Notes: generated by a model from the sequence alone, not told the origin. 64,000 nt of DNA from Symbiodinium natans (GCA_905221605.1 CAJNDS010002456.1:279795-343794), one strand, 5' to 3'. Shown: positions 33,704 through 45,539, numbered from the stretch's first letter. Program-made: numbers and translations.

Positions 33704-34823
33704 GTGTACGGTTCCACAAAAGACGGTATTTCTCTTACAGCATACATACCCCAAATATGCTATTTACAAGGACAACCAAAACATGTACCCTAATCTTGGG
33801 ACATGCCCCCGGTAATTTCCTGACTGAAGGGCACTTCATGCCACGTTCGCCCCGTCGTGAATGTCCCTTGGCTGCCTTGGCAGATCGACCTTCAAGCGCT
33901 CATGGCTGCCAAGCCTTGTGACACGGACCTTGCACTCGGCTTAAAGTCGCAGCCTTAGTGTTGGCAAGTGCTGATTCTTGAGTGTGCCATCCAACTTGAC
34001 GACTGCTCTAAGGGGCGGGCCAGCAGGGACTTTGCAAATTTCGTCGCGCTGGCCCGGGGCGCAGTTCCGAATTTATTGAAACGCCGACTTTCTGCTCAGC
34101 CATGCTGAACCACATGGCACCCGGCTTGCATCCTCTCAGAGTTTCTCGAGGTTTGAGCTCTCTCCCGTGGCCCCGCTGGCTGGCATCCCTCCAGCTGTGG
34201 CCCGGTGCTGGCGCTCGGAGCTTGCGGATGCAGATTGAAGCTAAAGGCGGAATTTGCAGACCAAGGACAACATCTTCAAGTTTAAGCCACCTCATTAATT
34301 GAACATCACCGTGTGCTTTTGAAACACACGACAGTGCTGGTCGCGGCCGGAATGTGCAGTAGTACTTGCGGGTTTGGACCATGACAAGCATAGGTCAGGC
34401 AACTTTGGAAAGAAGCTGGACATGCTACACTGCTGTAGCAGTGCGCTGACATGATGATCAGAAGCTGGGTCATGAGCCACAAGCACTCAGTCTGCTTTTG
34501 ATATCATTTAGTGCCGCGGGCTTCTCAAGTTCGACACAGCGATGTGGGATGTGGGGTAGGGGTAGGGGTGGTGGCATGGAAACTGCCTTCCTGTACCAGT
34601 TGTTGGATTGCTTCTGCTGCTGGGCAACTGAATGCAAGCAGTGTTCATTGTTGCCAGCTGTCAGCAGTGGAGCACCCCCTTACTAAACAAAGTCGTGCTA
34701 AGGGGCCCTTCGCAACTGGTCCTGGCCGTGAAGCTGCTAGGCACAGTGCACAGATGAAACGCTGTGCCTGCTTGTAAGTCGCGCATGCTGACCTTAAGGA
34801 GTAGCGCGTAGTAGCGCCGCAAG

Positions 34824-34979
34824 TTGCTCTTTCACTACAACTCCTCCGGCAGAAATAGCATTCAGCTCTCGCGTGATGAAGCATCAAAATCATGCGCAGG
34901 CATCACGGATCTGTGTGCCTGGCAAGTCTTGTTCGATGGAATAAGCCGTAGCGGTCTCGAACTTTATGAGGGTCCTGAG
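34824..34979 (+). CDS. Candidate exon, unknown protein
   Basis: Encodes SSGRNSIQLSRDEASKSCAG, then DLCAWQVLFDGISRSGLELY and EGPE, before a GTATTT donor; the frame stops at 35006 if unspliced. The composition is natural. The start is uncertain. It may belong to the C2-containing gene. Confidence 0.35.
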
Positions 34980-35605
34980 GTATTTTCCTTGACAACCGTG
35001 GACTAGCGTGAAGGTGCTTCGGGCAAGGCTCAGGAAAACCTGGCAGATGTGAACCAATACTAGAGCTCCCCAATTCCATCAGAACCTTCGCTTTCAGGCG
35101 ATCTTCACTGTTGCTTATGGGCACGCCATGTCTGCGTGTGTAGTTGTGCGTCATCCTTGCGCACGACGGCTCCTCAACGGAAGATGATCCCGCTGCGTGT
35201 GAGCAGCGCTGCGTGTGAGCAGCGCTGAGACAACATCACGAGTTGCCACGCGACAAGGGCGAAGCCTTTCGGAGAGGAGACACGTATTAACACCCTATTA
35301 AAACCCTGTAAGCTATAAACACTATGCGCACACCCTGTGACATTTAGATACCCTGGCCCTAAACACTCTCCGGCAGTTCCATGCATCAGCCAGGCCAAAG
35401 TCCTGGAAACCTCCATTCGTCCTTGAGCCCAGCGTTCGAATGACCCTCGTATTTCTCCGCATAGCAGCTGAAAGACACAAGTGGAGCATTCTGCTCGAAT
35501 GCTCCTATAGATCTGGCAAGAGGTAGTCTGTTGCCTCAATTCTCCGAGCTTCTTTCCTGCCTCTGTCCAGCAACTTCGAGCTTGTGCCACACGGGCATCA
35601 AGCAG

Positions 35606-35709
35606 CTGCCACCGAGTGACGAGGTTGTGCAAATGGAGATCAGCGTCGTCAACGCTTCGAGTAGCAGCCGGAAGAGCCAGTCGCAGGGCCCACGGCTTCC
35701 AGGAACTTG
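35606..35709 (+). CDS. Possible C2-domain start exon
   Basis: After catcaagcag the frame encodes LPPSDEVVQMEISVVNASSS followed by SRKSQSQG, ending near a GTGACG donor. VVQMEISVVNASS has the alternating hydrophobic pattern of the first C2 strand (LxIxVxxAxxL). This is suggestive only. The minus strand is open across the same place for 235 codons (35174-35881), so strand is not certain. Confidence 0.3.
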
Positions 35710-35755
35710 GTGACGGGTTGAGCTGTTTCATGCTTTTTCGGTGACTGTTATGAAG

Positions 35756-35850
35756 AAGGATGGTGTCACTACGCATTGGTGCGCACTTGCAGCGCTGAGG
35801 CCAAGCAACATCAAGCCCGTTGCTGTCGAGGTTGCTGACATCGCTCGCAG
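35756..35850 (+). CDS. Candidate exon, unknown protein
   Basis: Encodes KDGVTTHWCALAALRPSNIK then PVAVEVADIAR, and ends at GCTCGCAG before GTACGA. The sequence is protein-like; the family is not recognised. Confidence 0.3.
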
Positions 35851-36926
35851 GTACGACTTGGGGGGATCGAGCGACCAGCATCTTAGATTAGCCTGCACAG
35901 GCAGGCTTGTAAATCTAAGTAGTCAGCCAATCTCAAGTCCTCGAACGGTCTTCGATCCACGCAATCGCCTTGTGCATCATGCAAAGGTTGCTTGTCTGCT
36001 TGCCGGTACAGTAGGGTGTGCTGGGCATGCTTGAAGTGCTCCTGTATTTAAAGTGCTGCCCTCCCATTTGACCTTGCCAGACTCGCCAAAGCGCGGCAGC
36101 CGATCGAGCAGATCTCGGAAATTACAGGCGAGGACGAGCCACTGCGATCGCTTCCAGGGCTTTTTACATACTTGTAGGGCTGTGTTGCATTGTTGTCTTC
36201 CGCCAAGGGGTCTAAGCAAGACTCAAACAGACAATTTTCACTCATGGCGCTGGTGCACCCTCTTGATGGCTCCCACCACTTTTACGACCGCGCCATGCAG
36301 CAACAGCAGTCTTTGCAAACTTCTCGAATTTGACAAGATTCAGCCAGAATCGGCGCAGGCCTGGAGCCACGCTCGGTGACCCTCGCAATAGCACAGGACC
36401 CCAAGTCAAAATTTAAGTGCTGCTTTGTGGTTGCGGCAGTGCTGCTCTGCCCTGGTGCGCTGACACTCGCACCATGAAGACAAAGAAGAGCAAGCAAACT
36501 GCAGACATGAGCAGACTGTATGCAGCCGCTGCCAGCCAAGGACTCTCCGCAGAACTATGCCCGTGCAAAGAAGGCTGAGATTTGATTGGTGATTCGAAGT
36601 CTCCGGTGTAGCCCAGGTGTTGATGCAGTTTTTCATCCTTGACTTTCGAATGAGACTTTCCCAGCTTATCCGTGAGCCACATGCTCCTTTTCCAAGCGGA
36701 TCATTACACAGAAGCCCGAAAGGTAACGGAATCTAGTGTGCTGCTGAAGCCTGTGGAGGAAGCAGTTGCTGAGCTCAGCGCAACGTCCCTCGGCATGGGT
36801 TTAGAAATTTAGACTTGGCATTGTTCAGCAGGACTTGCTCCGCAAATGTTCGCAATCCATGAACAGGGGTTCTATGTAGCCTCAAAGCAGCTGTCATGAG
36901 CGTGACGGTGCTTTGGAGTGCGGGAG

Positions 36927-37026
36927 GCACCCGGCATTCAACGAGATCCTGCGACTACCCCTTCCGTGGACGTCGGAAGTCATCAACTCTGCGGCCCGCT
37001 TCTCTGGAGCGCAGTGGATTCGGAGG
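36927..37026 (+). CDS. Possible C2-domain middle exon
   Basis: After gtgcgggag the frame reads HPAFNEILRLPLPWTSEVIN then SAARFSGAQWIR. (N/H)PxFNExLxLPLP is the typical fourth-strand motif of C2 domains. It would follow a C2 start such as the one at 35606. The donor is tentative (GTTTGG at 37027). Confidence 0.4.
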
Positions 37027-39710
37027 GTTTGGTTAATCACAGGAAACTAGCGGGACAAAAGCAAGAGGCCTTGTGCCCTTTCCCCCAAAAGCAACATCAA
37101 GCCTCTGAAGATCCCCCGGCAGCCACGCAGAGGGATCCGGGTGTGTGGAGCATCCCCGTTTATCTGGCTGGAGATTGTGCCTTCCTTGATGTGGACATAT
37201 GTGGAGGATTGTTGTGGAGGGTTCCAGGCTGGCTTAGGTCGCTGTCTTGCGTCGTGTTTTGAGTCTTGACCGAAATCCTTACTCGGCTTCGGTATGCTTC
37301 GGTGTGCTGTGAGATGGTTTGCTTGAGTTCGGCTGAAATAAGAAAGCGGGCGCGTAAAAATGTTTTGGACAGAGATGTTGAAGAATAAAGAAACTGTTTG
37401 GGAATAGTGCGTTGCAGCGTATCCCTGCCGTGAGGACGATTGTTGCCGGGGGGTGGGGGGGACAGTGAAACAGTGGGCGTAGGTGGTGGATTCAAGACCC
37501 AACGAACTGCGACTGGGTATTCAAGGGCAGGCTTTTCTTGGCCAGGAGGAGAGAGAAAGACCCGTCAGGAAGACGTGACTATAGTTCTCGACTTCATCCT
37601 CTCTCAGCTGTGCATAGAAAGGTACAGGGCGAGGGGGGGGGTTCTTGACAGTGAGCCCAATAACCTTTAGACTTCCTTTGCCTCGCTTTTGGCCTGTTGT
37701 CAGGCGGTGTCACTTGCCATATTGGACCGAAGCGACAGGCCGGCTCCCGATTATCTTCCGGAATACCCCCCCCCCCAGACCTCGCAATCGCGAATTCTTC
37801 GCAAGGGAGTAGGGCTTGGAAGTCAAGGGACCGTTTCGTACTGCTGATCAGCAGATAGCTGGGACGACTGATATGCGAAGAAGATCGAAGAAGCACGAAG
37901 CCTGTTATTGGCGCGGGCCTGCATGTTTCCCGTTTCCCTCATACAGCCACGTCACACAGACATATAGATTTTGCAGACGCACGCACAGCGACCTCATTAA
38001 CAGCCCGGCATCCATGTGAACTGCACGATGCTTTACCTGAAGTGACTACACAAGTGTGTCAAAATTGGACTGCAAGGCGGTGCTATACTGCAAAGTCTTG
38101 TAGCAACTTGCCTGAAAATTGAACACCATGTCGCAGGGCATGAATCATACACACGTTGTGCGCGTGCAGCGCATGGCCAGGACCGCGCTGTTCAGATCAA
38201 ATCATGCTGCTCATTGCTACATCCTGACAGAACCTGCCTCATCCAAACAGACTTGCGCACTTTGGATGTTCAACGACTATTACTTGGCGTCTCTCTTTCG
38301 AAGCATGTGCAACCCTGCCCGGCGATTCAACTTGTCTGCGGCATTTCATGGCACTTTGCGTGCGGCCACACCAAGTCAACACACGTCCGAAGAACGAGTG
38401 CACGCCTGGGAATACGGTGAGTCTGTAAGTACCATGAGAACAGACAATGCAGCCAATCATGTTGGACCTGCTTTAGTGTGAGGGCCCCCCGCCATCGCCC
38501 CCCCCCTCCCAGAGCAGTCGAAGCTGGTTTTCGTTCTCTTGATACGGTCCGACGGTTTTTGTATGATGTTCATAGGGAGGAGTTTATGTCAAGGTAACAG
38601 GGGTGCATATGATGTCAAAAGGATGAGTTTACAATACTGAGTTTATATGAAATCTAAAGGGACCCATATGATTTTCGATATCCAGGGCCCAGGGCCAGGA
38701 CTTAAAATGGGTCCCGGAACAATGCCCATTATTCGAAGTTGGGCTAGGTTCTGGACCACCCCGTTCCCGGGTTGATCAAGACAATTTTTTCTAGAATTTG
38801 AAAGGGAATCCTTGGTTTCGGCTTTGTCGGGCTTCCGGATCTTCGGGGTCTTGGAAAGGAGGCCTGCCTTCGAGATTCAACAGCCCTCCTTTAAACCAAG
38901 AGGCATCGAAATCCAGAGCCCCGGGCCCGGGGCCGGGCTTCAAAACAAACCCTAAATCCACAAAAAATGCAGACTTTCGGGAACGATTTGACTTTAAAGC
39001 GGGTCCTGGTCTGCACCCCAAACAGTCAGGGTGTCCTGAATAGCCCGGCCAACTTGACTGTATACGGGGAACCCTACTAATGCGCGTCTAACATTAAGTT
39101 TCAAAGGTTATTCTCAAAAGCAATGCTGGTCGAGCAAAAGGAAACAAGGCATTTGGCTGTTTCGCCTCGCCTGCAGATTTGCAGTTGTCTCGGCGACCAG
39201 AGTATGTTGTCGGATAGCACTAGTTGCAGATCTGCGCGAGCATTGCCTCAAATACACCCTGGGCAGGCGTGTGGCGCAGCCAGTGGTGGTTCGTCTAGCA
39301 GACGTGGCCGTTTCCCAGGTGCTTACCGGAAGGGAACGGCTTTGTTCCCATGCTTGGTTAAGCTTGTCATCAAGACGTGTACCCCCAAGTCGAAGCTGAA
39401 AGCTTGGACTATATTCATCATAATTAAAGACAATACTGGCAATCTGAACCGGTTTGAGCGTGGAGGTAGTCGACTCGCAGAATCCCAGAGCAACTGTTCT
39501 GTGAAGTTTTCCGGAAGGTGGAAGGTGGATTTGACCTGAGCTGTGGCGGAACACTGCAAGCCAAGTTGAGCTGCTCGGCTTAGTGTGGCTGTATCTTGTG
39601 GAGTTGTTTCGTACATTCAGAAACCGATGCAGTTTCTCCGCGTCGCCCCCAGTACATTCTGCAGGTATTGCCTGGATGGCGCTTCCAAAGTGAGCGGCGG
39701 CTGCTAAGCC
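37027..39710. other. No gene accepted; degenerate minisatellite
   Basis: Competing frames at 38119-38481 cannot be resolved. At 38560-38675 units like GAGTTTATATGAAATC with CATATGAT recur about every 35 bp. At 38690-39060 both strands are open through GGGCCCGGGGCC-rich sequence. The minus strand has a 246-codon frame from 39854 to 39114 that I do not trust. Confidence 0.35.
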
Positions 39711-39881
39711 ATGACGTCTGCTAAGCTCTGCGGGACAAAGCATTTCTGTGGCAGCGTAGCAGAAGGCGACCATGCACCACCGGTCCCAGCCAACACGCAG
39801 CCTCAGCAAAATGCAGCACTCTCCATGTTTGGGTTGGACTTCCAGAGCATGCACAATACCACCATCTGTGAAAACTTCTGA
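39711..39881 (+). CDS. Small candidate ORF, unknown protein
   Basis: ATG to TGA, 56 residues: MTSAKLCGTKHFCGSVAEGD, then HAPPVPANTQPQQNAALSMF and GLDFQSM. The Pro/Gln-rich middle followed by a hydrophobic end is protein-like. A minus-strand frame overlaps it and an exon reading is also possible. Confidence 0.3.
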   Translation: MTSAKLCGTKHFCGSVAEGDHAPPVPANTQPQQNAALSMFGLDFQSMHNTTICENF

Positions 39882-40631
39882 ATGTCTCTGAAGGCTGCAA
39901 CATGTTCTGTAGCAGACTTGTCGAGTGGCAGGGAGATTCGAGATGCCTCACGTGCATAACCAACACAGCCTAAAGGATCTGCAGCCCCTGGCCAAAGTCA
40001 ACTCTTTCTGGCTCAGGACACTTAGCACACTCTAAATCTACCGGCCGCCTCCCCGAGCCCATCTAGAAACGAGTATCCTTGCGTCCCTGCTATCTGCTGT
40101 TGTCCTAGTTGCTGAGACCATGAAACGAGAAGCCTGCGCAAAATGCCAATCACTGCCGGATGGTTCGGCTGCAGAGTTTGCGATGGATGTCTAGCTACAG
40201 AACTAACTTTGCACATCCCACGCCCCCACCTTTCCGTGGCAGATCATAGTTCGTCCAAATGCAATCCTAAACCCCAGACCCTAAACTCCAAACCCTGACC
40301 CTGAGAAGCTGCCCGAATCACCACCTTGTCCTGGCCCATGAACGAGCACCCATGGAGTCTGGCGAGCCTGGCGCTAGGCCAGGGATTCTGAACCAGGACT
40401 TAGCAAGAAGACACTGAAGTTCTGAAACGCACACATGCTTGGCTGTCCTAATCCATGAGTGTCTTGGGCGACTTCTGACCAGTAGGAAGGAGTTGCGTCC
40501 AGTGACCTTGTGGAATCGAGAAATGGCAGGTGGATTTCAAGGGAGGTCAGTATAGCCAGCCTGCTGTACTCTCGCCTGCATTCCGAGCATGTCACAAACT
40601 TGTATGCTGCCAGGCCAATCTGGTTTCGTAG

Positions 40632-40708
40632 CGCTCTCGCCTTCGTCACGTGAGTCGAAAATGTTCGTAATCGCCAAGCGCTTGCGGCGGATCGTCAAAC
40701 GTTTTGAG
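40632..40708 (+). CDS. Candidate exon, basic helix
   Basis: Between ggtttcgtag and GTACCA. It encodes ALSPSSRESKMFVIAKRLRR then IVKRFE, a basic amphipathic stretch. The family is not recognised. The next candidate exon is 290 bp downstream. Confidence 0.35.
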
Positions 40709-40998
40709 GTACCATGGTTGCAACTCGGGTTGCAACTCTCTCTAGCCCATTCGTTCCGGAGCAGACCCTTCCAAGACCTGTGGCACCTGTGGCTCTTCTG
40801 AATGACCGTGGCCTGAAATTGTTGCGCCTCCCCGACACGCTGAATCACGCCACCGAGTATTCTCGCCATTGCTCGGACAGTCACTTGTTAAAGTTGTTAA
40901 AGGCCGGCTCATGAAATCGAGGCTTTCCTGTACTTAAGGGCCCGACCGGTAAAGATCTGCGGACCGCATCAGCTCACCTTGGCGTGGGGCCTCTGCAG

Positions 40999-41085
40999 GC
41001 GTGCTGCCGCACCCGGGCCCCCGGCAAAGCGGTCAAGGGCCGAGACATGTCGTACTACAATGCGTTGTGCAGCTGCGTGGACCGG
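40999..41085 (+). CDS. Candidate exon, unknown protein
   Basis: Exactly 29 codons between gggcctctgcag and GTACAA. It encodes ACCRTRAPGKAVKGRDMSYY then NALCSCVDR when read from 40999. The splice signals at both ends are good. The family is not recognised. Confidence 0.4.
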
Positions 41086-41711
41086 GTACAATTTAGAGTC
41101 AAGACAGGCTACGGCGGTTACATGCCTGGCAGAACTGTGAAGGGACGAACGCTATGCCATAAGGTTTGGACCAAGACTTGGATGCACATTTTTGAATCCT
41201 GAGGCGGCGGAAGCGACAGAACGTGGGTACCCCAGACATATCAAAGTTTGGACTTGATTGTCTGGGCAAGTCTCTGTTACACCGTAGCAAGACAAGACAA
41301 GCAATCGCACAGCTCAAAGATATTGCGGCCGCAATTTCCCCACTTTGCGATTGCCGAGGCTGGACGACAGGTGCACGCAAAGAAAGAGGCCGTTCCTGCA
41401 GCCCCTCTGTGGGGAAGTCGCGAAGCGAAGTCGCGAGTCAACCTAAATTCAATCCCACCTAGTCCTCGGCTTGGGACGCCCTTCCGGAACCCTTTCATGC
41501 AGCGATGAGATTGCACACGCATTTTTTTGTGACATGAATCACCCGCCGCATCCCAACTAACGGGATTCCGGACCCACAAGAAGGTCATTGATTCATTGCG
41601 ATGCGCGCCAGCAGGAGAGAAGATTCAGAATCAGCAAATTGTGTCAGTGCGATCCCAGCCAGGATGGCAATGAGCCTCTCATGGTGGCCCAGACCTTGGC
41701 TGCTGATTCGC

Positions 41712-41815
41712 GCAAGGGTTGTAGGGTTTAGGGGTTAGAGTGTAGGGTTTAGGGTGATTTGGGCTTGAAGGGGTTCAGGGGTTAGAGGGTCTCGGTGTCG
41801 GGTTTAGGATTTTTG
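41712..41815. repeat. Telomere-like GGGTTTAGG tract
   Basis: TAGGGTTTAGGGGTTAGAGTG, TAGGGTTTAGGGTG and GGGTTTAGG words in one orientation, with frequent errors. Confidence 0.65.
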
Positions 41816-42416
41816 CCGCAGCGTACTTGAACATTCGGGCTTACACTCGTGGGCCCGCGCAATGTAATGATACTATAGCTTTTGTTTTAAGAAATGTAGA
41901 TACATGTTTTGTTACATATATAATATGCAATATTTCACAGTATTGTATATATATATATATATAGCGGTCTAACAATGCAGTTGATAGGATGCAGGAGTGC
42001 TCCATGTCCCAGGGTTTTGTGCCACTTTCAATAGTAGGTGTTGGCTTCTTTTCAGATCGGCACCAGGATTTTTTCTGTTGCTGTGTCTTCTGGTCAAAAT
42101 ATAAATGTATGATCATACAATCATAGAATTGGTTAAATGATGGCATAATTTCGATACAATGAAATGTTGAAATGATATAAGCATATAGCAGTATCACAAT
42201 GTCCTGATACAATAATCTACAGTACAATATCTAGTCCCATCATACTGAGCTGCGCTTCAACCCACCACAAGGTTGAAACTCAGACCACGTGATGCCATGA
42301 GCATCATCGCGCGATTTGGGCTGCTCACCGAAAAAAGCTCCTGATAAACATCGTGATCCGGAAGCTATTTTCTCGCAAACAGCTGATTTGTATTTCCGTA
42401 CTTTGCACGCCCGGAT

Positions 42417-42550
42417 ATGATCGACTTCGATACCGCCGGAACCCCATGGGGATGGCGGCGAAGCTTCGCATTGAATGCACTAGCACCCATGCGCAGGAAG
42501 AGGTTTCGACTTTTAGCAGTTCAAGTTCCAGTTGCGCTCGAACCATCCGC
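42417..42550 (+). CDS. Candidate first exon, unknown protein
   Basis: ATG at 42417 opens 44 codons up to a GTAAGA donor: MIDFDTAGTPWGWRRSFALN, then ALAPMRRKRFRLLAVQVPVA. An in-frame TGA lies upstream, so the start is well defined if this is a first exon. A positively charged stretch is followed by a hydrophobic one. The family is not recognised. Confidence 0.35.
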
Positions 42551-42825
42551 GTAAGACCATCTCACCAGCCACTGCCGGTGCCCATTCACCAATCCGGAAT
42601 CCTGCACGTTTACATGAATAGAACAAGCTAGATCAAACTAGCAGCAAGCCAAATCTTACCATTTAGAGACACTTGTTTGGCTTTACCCCATCCCCACGCC
42701 TTTTGAGAAGAAGAAGAAGAAGAAGAAGTGACTACTGAGAATAAGCCAAAGAAGAAGAGAAGCCAGCCACGCTGCTCCTTGTCAGTACAAGTGCTACTGT
42801 ATGCCTATGCACGAGTTGCAGCTAG

Positions 42826-42996
42826 AAGGCGCAATTGTTGCACGTCCAATGGTCCAAGGCTGTCAAGCAGGAGAATCCCGAGTTCGACAGGCCGGAACTT
42901 GTCCATGCTGCTTCCGCTGCAGAGACTCACATAACAGGTGCTGCCGTCGTGAGAAGGGTTGTCGCGAAAGCATTTTCGACTGCGCACGCGATTTGG
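42826..42996 (+). CDS. Candidate internal exon, unknown protein
   Basis: Exactly 57 codons between gcagctag and a GTAGAA donor. It encodes KAQLLHVQWSKAVKQENPEF, then DRPELVHAASAAETHITGAA and VVRRVVAKAFSTAHAIW. This is one of the most protein-like blocks in the window, alternating charged and hydrophobic residues as in a helical domain. I cannot name it. Confidence 0.45.
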
Positions 42997-43048
42997 GTAG
43001 AAGTGTGAAAGGTTTGACGGGTCAGAATGCAAACTTTAGCTCCGGCTT

Positions 43049-43906
43049 ATGGGCGAAGTTGAGGATCATAGCTTCTGGGAGCCGTGGAGGACTGTAGTAG
43101 CGTGCAGGTCTTCTTCCGCAGAGGAAGCCGCAGAGGAGCGCTGCGAATTGAGTCAGTCCAAGTTGAGTCAAAGTGGATACTTGTGGAATTCGAGAGAGCA
43201 CGTTGCAGTATTGGAGAGCTGCGAGATGCTTGGTTCTTTCGATGCACATTTTTTCTTGCTGTCTTTTCTTGCGCGTGGTGCTTGTCCTGTATCTCATGGG
43301 GTCGTCGCCCACAGCCGCCCACACCCCAGATCGGGCGACATGTCAGGTGTAACGAGCTCGAAGCAGGTCCCTACTCTCGAATGTATTAACATCCCCCGCG
43401 AGCACGCTGGATCATTTTTCAGGCCAATGACTCAGCTCTTGGGTAGGCGCTTGCAATGCGAACGGAATGCTGAGTGGCCGTTCTTGCATCTTCGAAAGAA
43501 TGTGAATGTGTGTGTGTGTGTGCGTGTCTTTCAGATGTCTAATACGTCCCGGGTGAGTCTTGGGTTCAGGTGCAAGAGCAAGAGCAAGCTTTGGGAGGAA
43601 GGGGAGCGGATATTTCCCACAAGCCGTCAAACTGCCGCTCAGAGTTTTCGGACGTCCTTGGTCATTCCGCAACATTCTCTCCATTTCGCTCTAGCAACTT
43701 GCAGTCACAGTGATGTATCATCCTTGCTGAGTATGGTTCAACTGCTGCAGTGCCACCATCGGTTTGCTCTACGCCTCTACGCGATCCTCGAGCTGTTTTC
43801 TTTGGCTGATCCGTTGTGTTGTTGTAAACTCACTATTGTATCCGCAAACTGTGCTGTTCTCCGTGGCCTCAGGATTTGCTGTAGCCAATGCGAACTTGAC
43901 TCCTGA
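43049..43906 (+). CDS. Longest open frame in the window; coding status uncertain
   Basis: A frame of 285 codons starting MGEVEDHSFWEPWRTVVACR. Parts are plausible (GYLWNSREHVAVLESCEMLG). The middle crosses a TG microsatellite read as CVCVCVRV followed by CTTTCAG, which looks like the end of an intron. A second plus frame (43105-43230, ALRIESVQVESKWILVEFER) is equally protein-like. The region probably holds one or two real exons rather than one continuous gene. Confidence 0.3.
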   Translation: MGEVEDHSFWEPWRTVVACRSSSAEEAAEERCELSQSKLSQSGYLWNSREHVAVLESCEMLGSFDAHFFLLSFLARGACPVSHGVVAHSRPHPRSGDMSGVTSSKQVPTLECINIPREHAGSFFRPMTQLLGRRLQCERNAEWPFLHLRKNVNVCVCVRVFQMSNTSRVSLGFRCKSKSKLWEEGERIFPTSRQTAAQSFRTSLVIPQHSLHFALATCSHSDVSSLLSMVQLLQCHHRFALRLYAILELFSLADPLCCCKLTIVSANCAVLRGLRICCSQCELDS

Positions 43907-44113
43907 AAAGGGACCTTAAAATCACAACCCTTGTCGCGCGCTGTGGTCATCCACATGCCGCGAGGACGAGCCTGGCCAAGACCAAGAGGCGAGATCGCAG
44001 GGTCTTTATCGAGCCCCATGTAGATATTAGAAGGTACCATTTCACGTCGGTCAGAGCATAGCTATGCACATCTAGCCATGGAACACATTGCTGCGCTGCA
44101 TGTTTCTTTTCCT

Positions 44114-44252
44114 GGTGCTGGTGGTGCTAGTGCTACTGGTGGTGCTGGTGCTGCTGGTGCTGCTGGTGCTGCTGCTGGTGCTGCTGCTGGTGCTGCTGCT
44201 GGTGCTGCTGGTGGTGCTGCTGGTGGTGGTGGTGCTGCTGCTGCTGGTGTCC
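44114..44252. repeat. (GGTGCTGCT)n imperfect trinucleotide repeat
   Basis: GCT/GGT trinucleotides for about 140 bp, open in several frames on both strands (Ala/Gly, Leu/Val or Gln/His runs). It lies just upstream of the first coiled-coil exon. Confidence 0.85.
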
Positions 44253-44267
44253 TTGTGGCGTAATGAG

Positions 44268-44380
44268 CCTTGGTAAAATATCCTTCTGCCCTCCGTTGGC
44301 CCGATGAGGCGAGCAACCTACGGGCAGAGGCCGAAAGGCGCTGCCGTGAGGAGCTGCAGGAGCGGCTGAAGGCACCCCCG
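44268..44380 (+). CDS. Coiled-coil exon 1 of a putative Ala/Glu/Arg-rich protein
   Basis: Ends at a good GTGAGA donor. It encodes YPSALRWPDEASNLRAEAER followed by RCREELQERLKAPP, a heptad-like charged helix. It is the first of about nine plus-strand exons up to 51 kb with the same EAxARAKA(Q/E) character. The start border (after taatgag) is weak. Probably part of a long structural or scaffold protein; no specific family can be named. Confidence 0.45.
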
Positions 44381-44757
44381 GTGAGATCTTTCCGTCTCGG
44401 TTTCGGTTTGTGTGGGGCCCCAACCCTGGTACATTTTCCCGGCATTTCAGTTTGAAGCCGGGACAGTCAGGGCCACTTTCTTGGGTGTTGGGGAATAGTT
44501 CAAAGGAAATTCAAGTCTTTATAGTGGATACGGATGGCCATACTCTTTGTGCCCGAGCGCACAATTCTGCTGGAGCGAGAAGTTCTGCGCGACTCGGAAT
44601 CTTGCACCGTTGCAGCCTCCACTTGCTGACTTGCTTGACTTGCCTCATTGATACGGCACGTATGGCGTCTTGGGGACATACATGTTACTGCAACTATTTC
44701 GGCATGGTTGCAAACAGGGCCTCCGTCAGCTTTTGGAGGTTCGAAAGGTCCTAACAG

Positions 44758-44970
44758 AGAATCGACGTGAGCAGCCCAAGCCGGAACGACCCCAAGGCGG
44801 AGGAGGAAGAGCTGAAACGGAGACAGACCTTGCCCGAAAGGCCGCTGGCACAGTCTCTTGCAGTTTTGGGTTCGCATGCTGCTCGCAATTTGACAGACTC
44901 TTACGCGTGTTTTCACACAAAGCTGATGTTCGAGTCCTCACACACATTTCGGTCTCTGGGCTCAGGCTGA
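44758..44970 (+). CDS. Candidate exon 2 of the coiled-coil gene
   Basis: After cctaacag the frame reads DVSSPSRNDPKAEEEELKRR, then QTLPERPLAQSLAVLGSHAA, ending at TGA 44968 unless spliced earlier. The AEEEELKRR stretch suits a coiled coil. A second plus frame through the same place (QGLRQLLEVRKVLTENRREQ) is also plausible, so borders are unsure. Confidence 0.4.
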   Translation, partial: RIDVSSPSRNDPKAEEEELKRRQTLPERPLAQSLAVLGSHAARNLTDSYACFHTKLMFESSHTFRSLGSG

Positions 44971-45539
44971 ATGTTGCGCACATGTGCGTGCTAAGATTCC
45001 ATGCACATCAGCCGAGGAAGCTGAAAGTCCCAAATCCTACAGATCCGATGCCTCCCAAGCCCTCCAAGCTTTGTAGCTTATGGCAGCCTGGCAGCCCAAT
45101 GAAACGATTATCCACTTCGTGGAGACTCGCAGGACCCCAGTCGTGGTGCCCGCTCGCATCCAGGCTGGAACCCACGGGGACGGCAGCTTGCTGCGGTTGT
45201 GCGCATACGTGATATGATCTAGTAAAATGAATCACGGGTGTCTGTTTCTGTATAAATACATACATAAATATATATATATATATATCTATCTATCTATATA
45301 TGTATATGCTACCCCCCCCCAGGAACGCAGGCTTTTACCAAAAAAGGTTAAGATCCCATGACAAAATCGATGGAAATGATGGAAGGGGGCAAATACACTC
45401 ATTTTTTAGAATATATTGTGTACGCAAATCAACCCCCCCCCCCCCCGAACCCACCGTAAGCATAGTGTAAGGGGGCGGGGTGTTTCCCACCATGATTGCA
45501 TCCCAAATAATCTGAAAACCAAGTTAAACGCAAAGTTGT

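Noticed and set aside
35174-35881. 235-codon minus-strand open frame
   Set aside because: No domain. It overlaps better plus-strand exon candidates with splice signals and appears to be a shadow.
39114-39854. 246-codon minus-strand open frame
   Set aside because: No domain and random-looking composition. A short plus-strand frame in the same place is more protein-like, though neither is proven.
44133-44423. Gln/His-rich minus-strand frame
   Set aside because: Translation of the GGTGCTGCT microsatellite.
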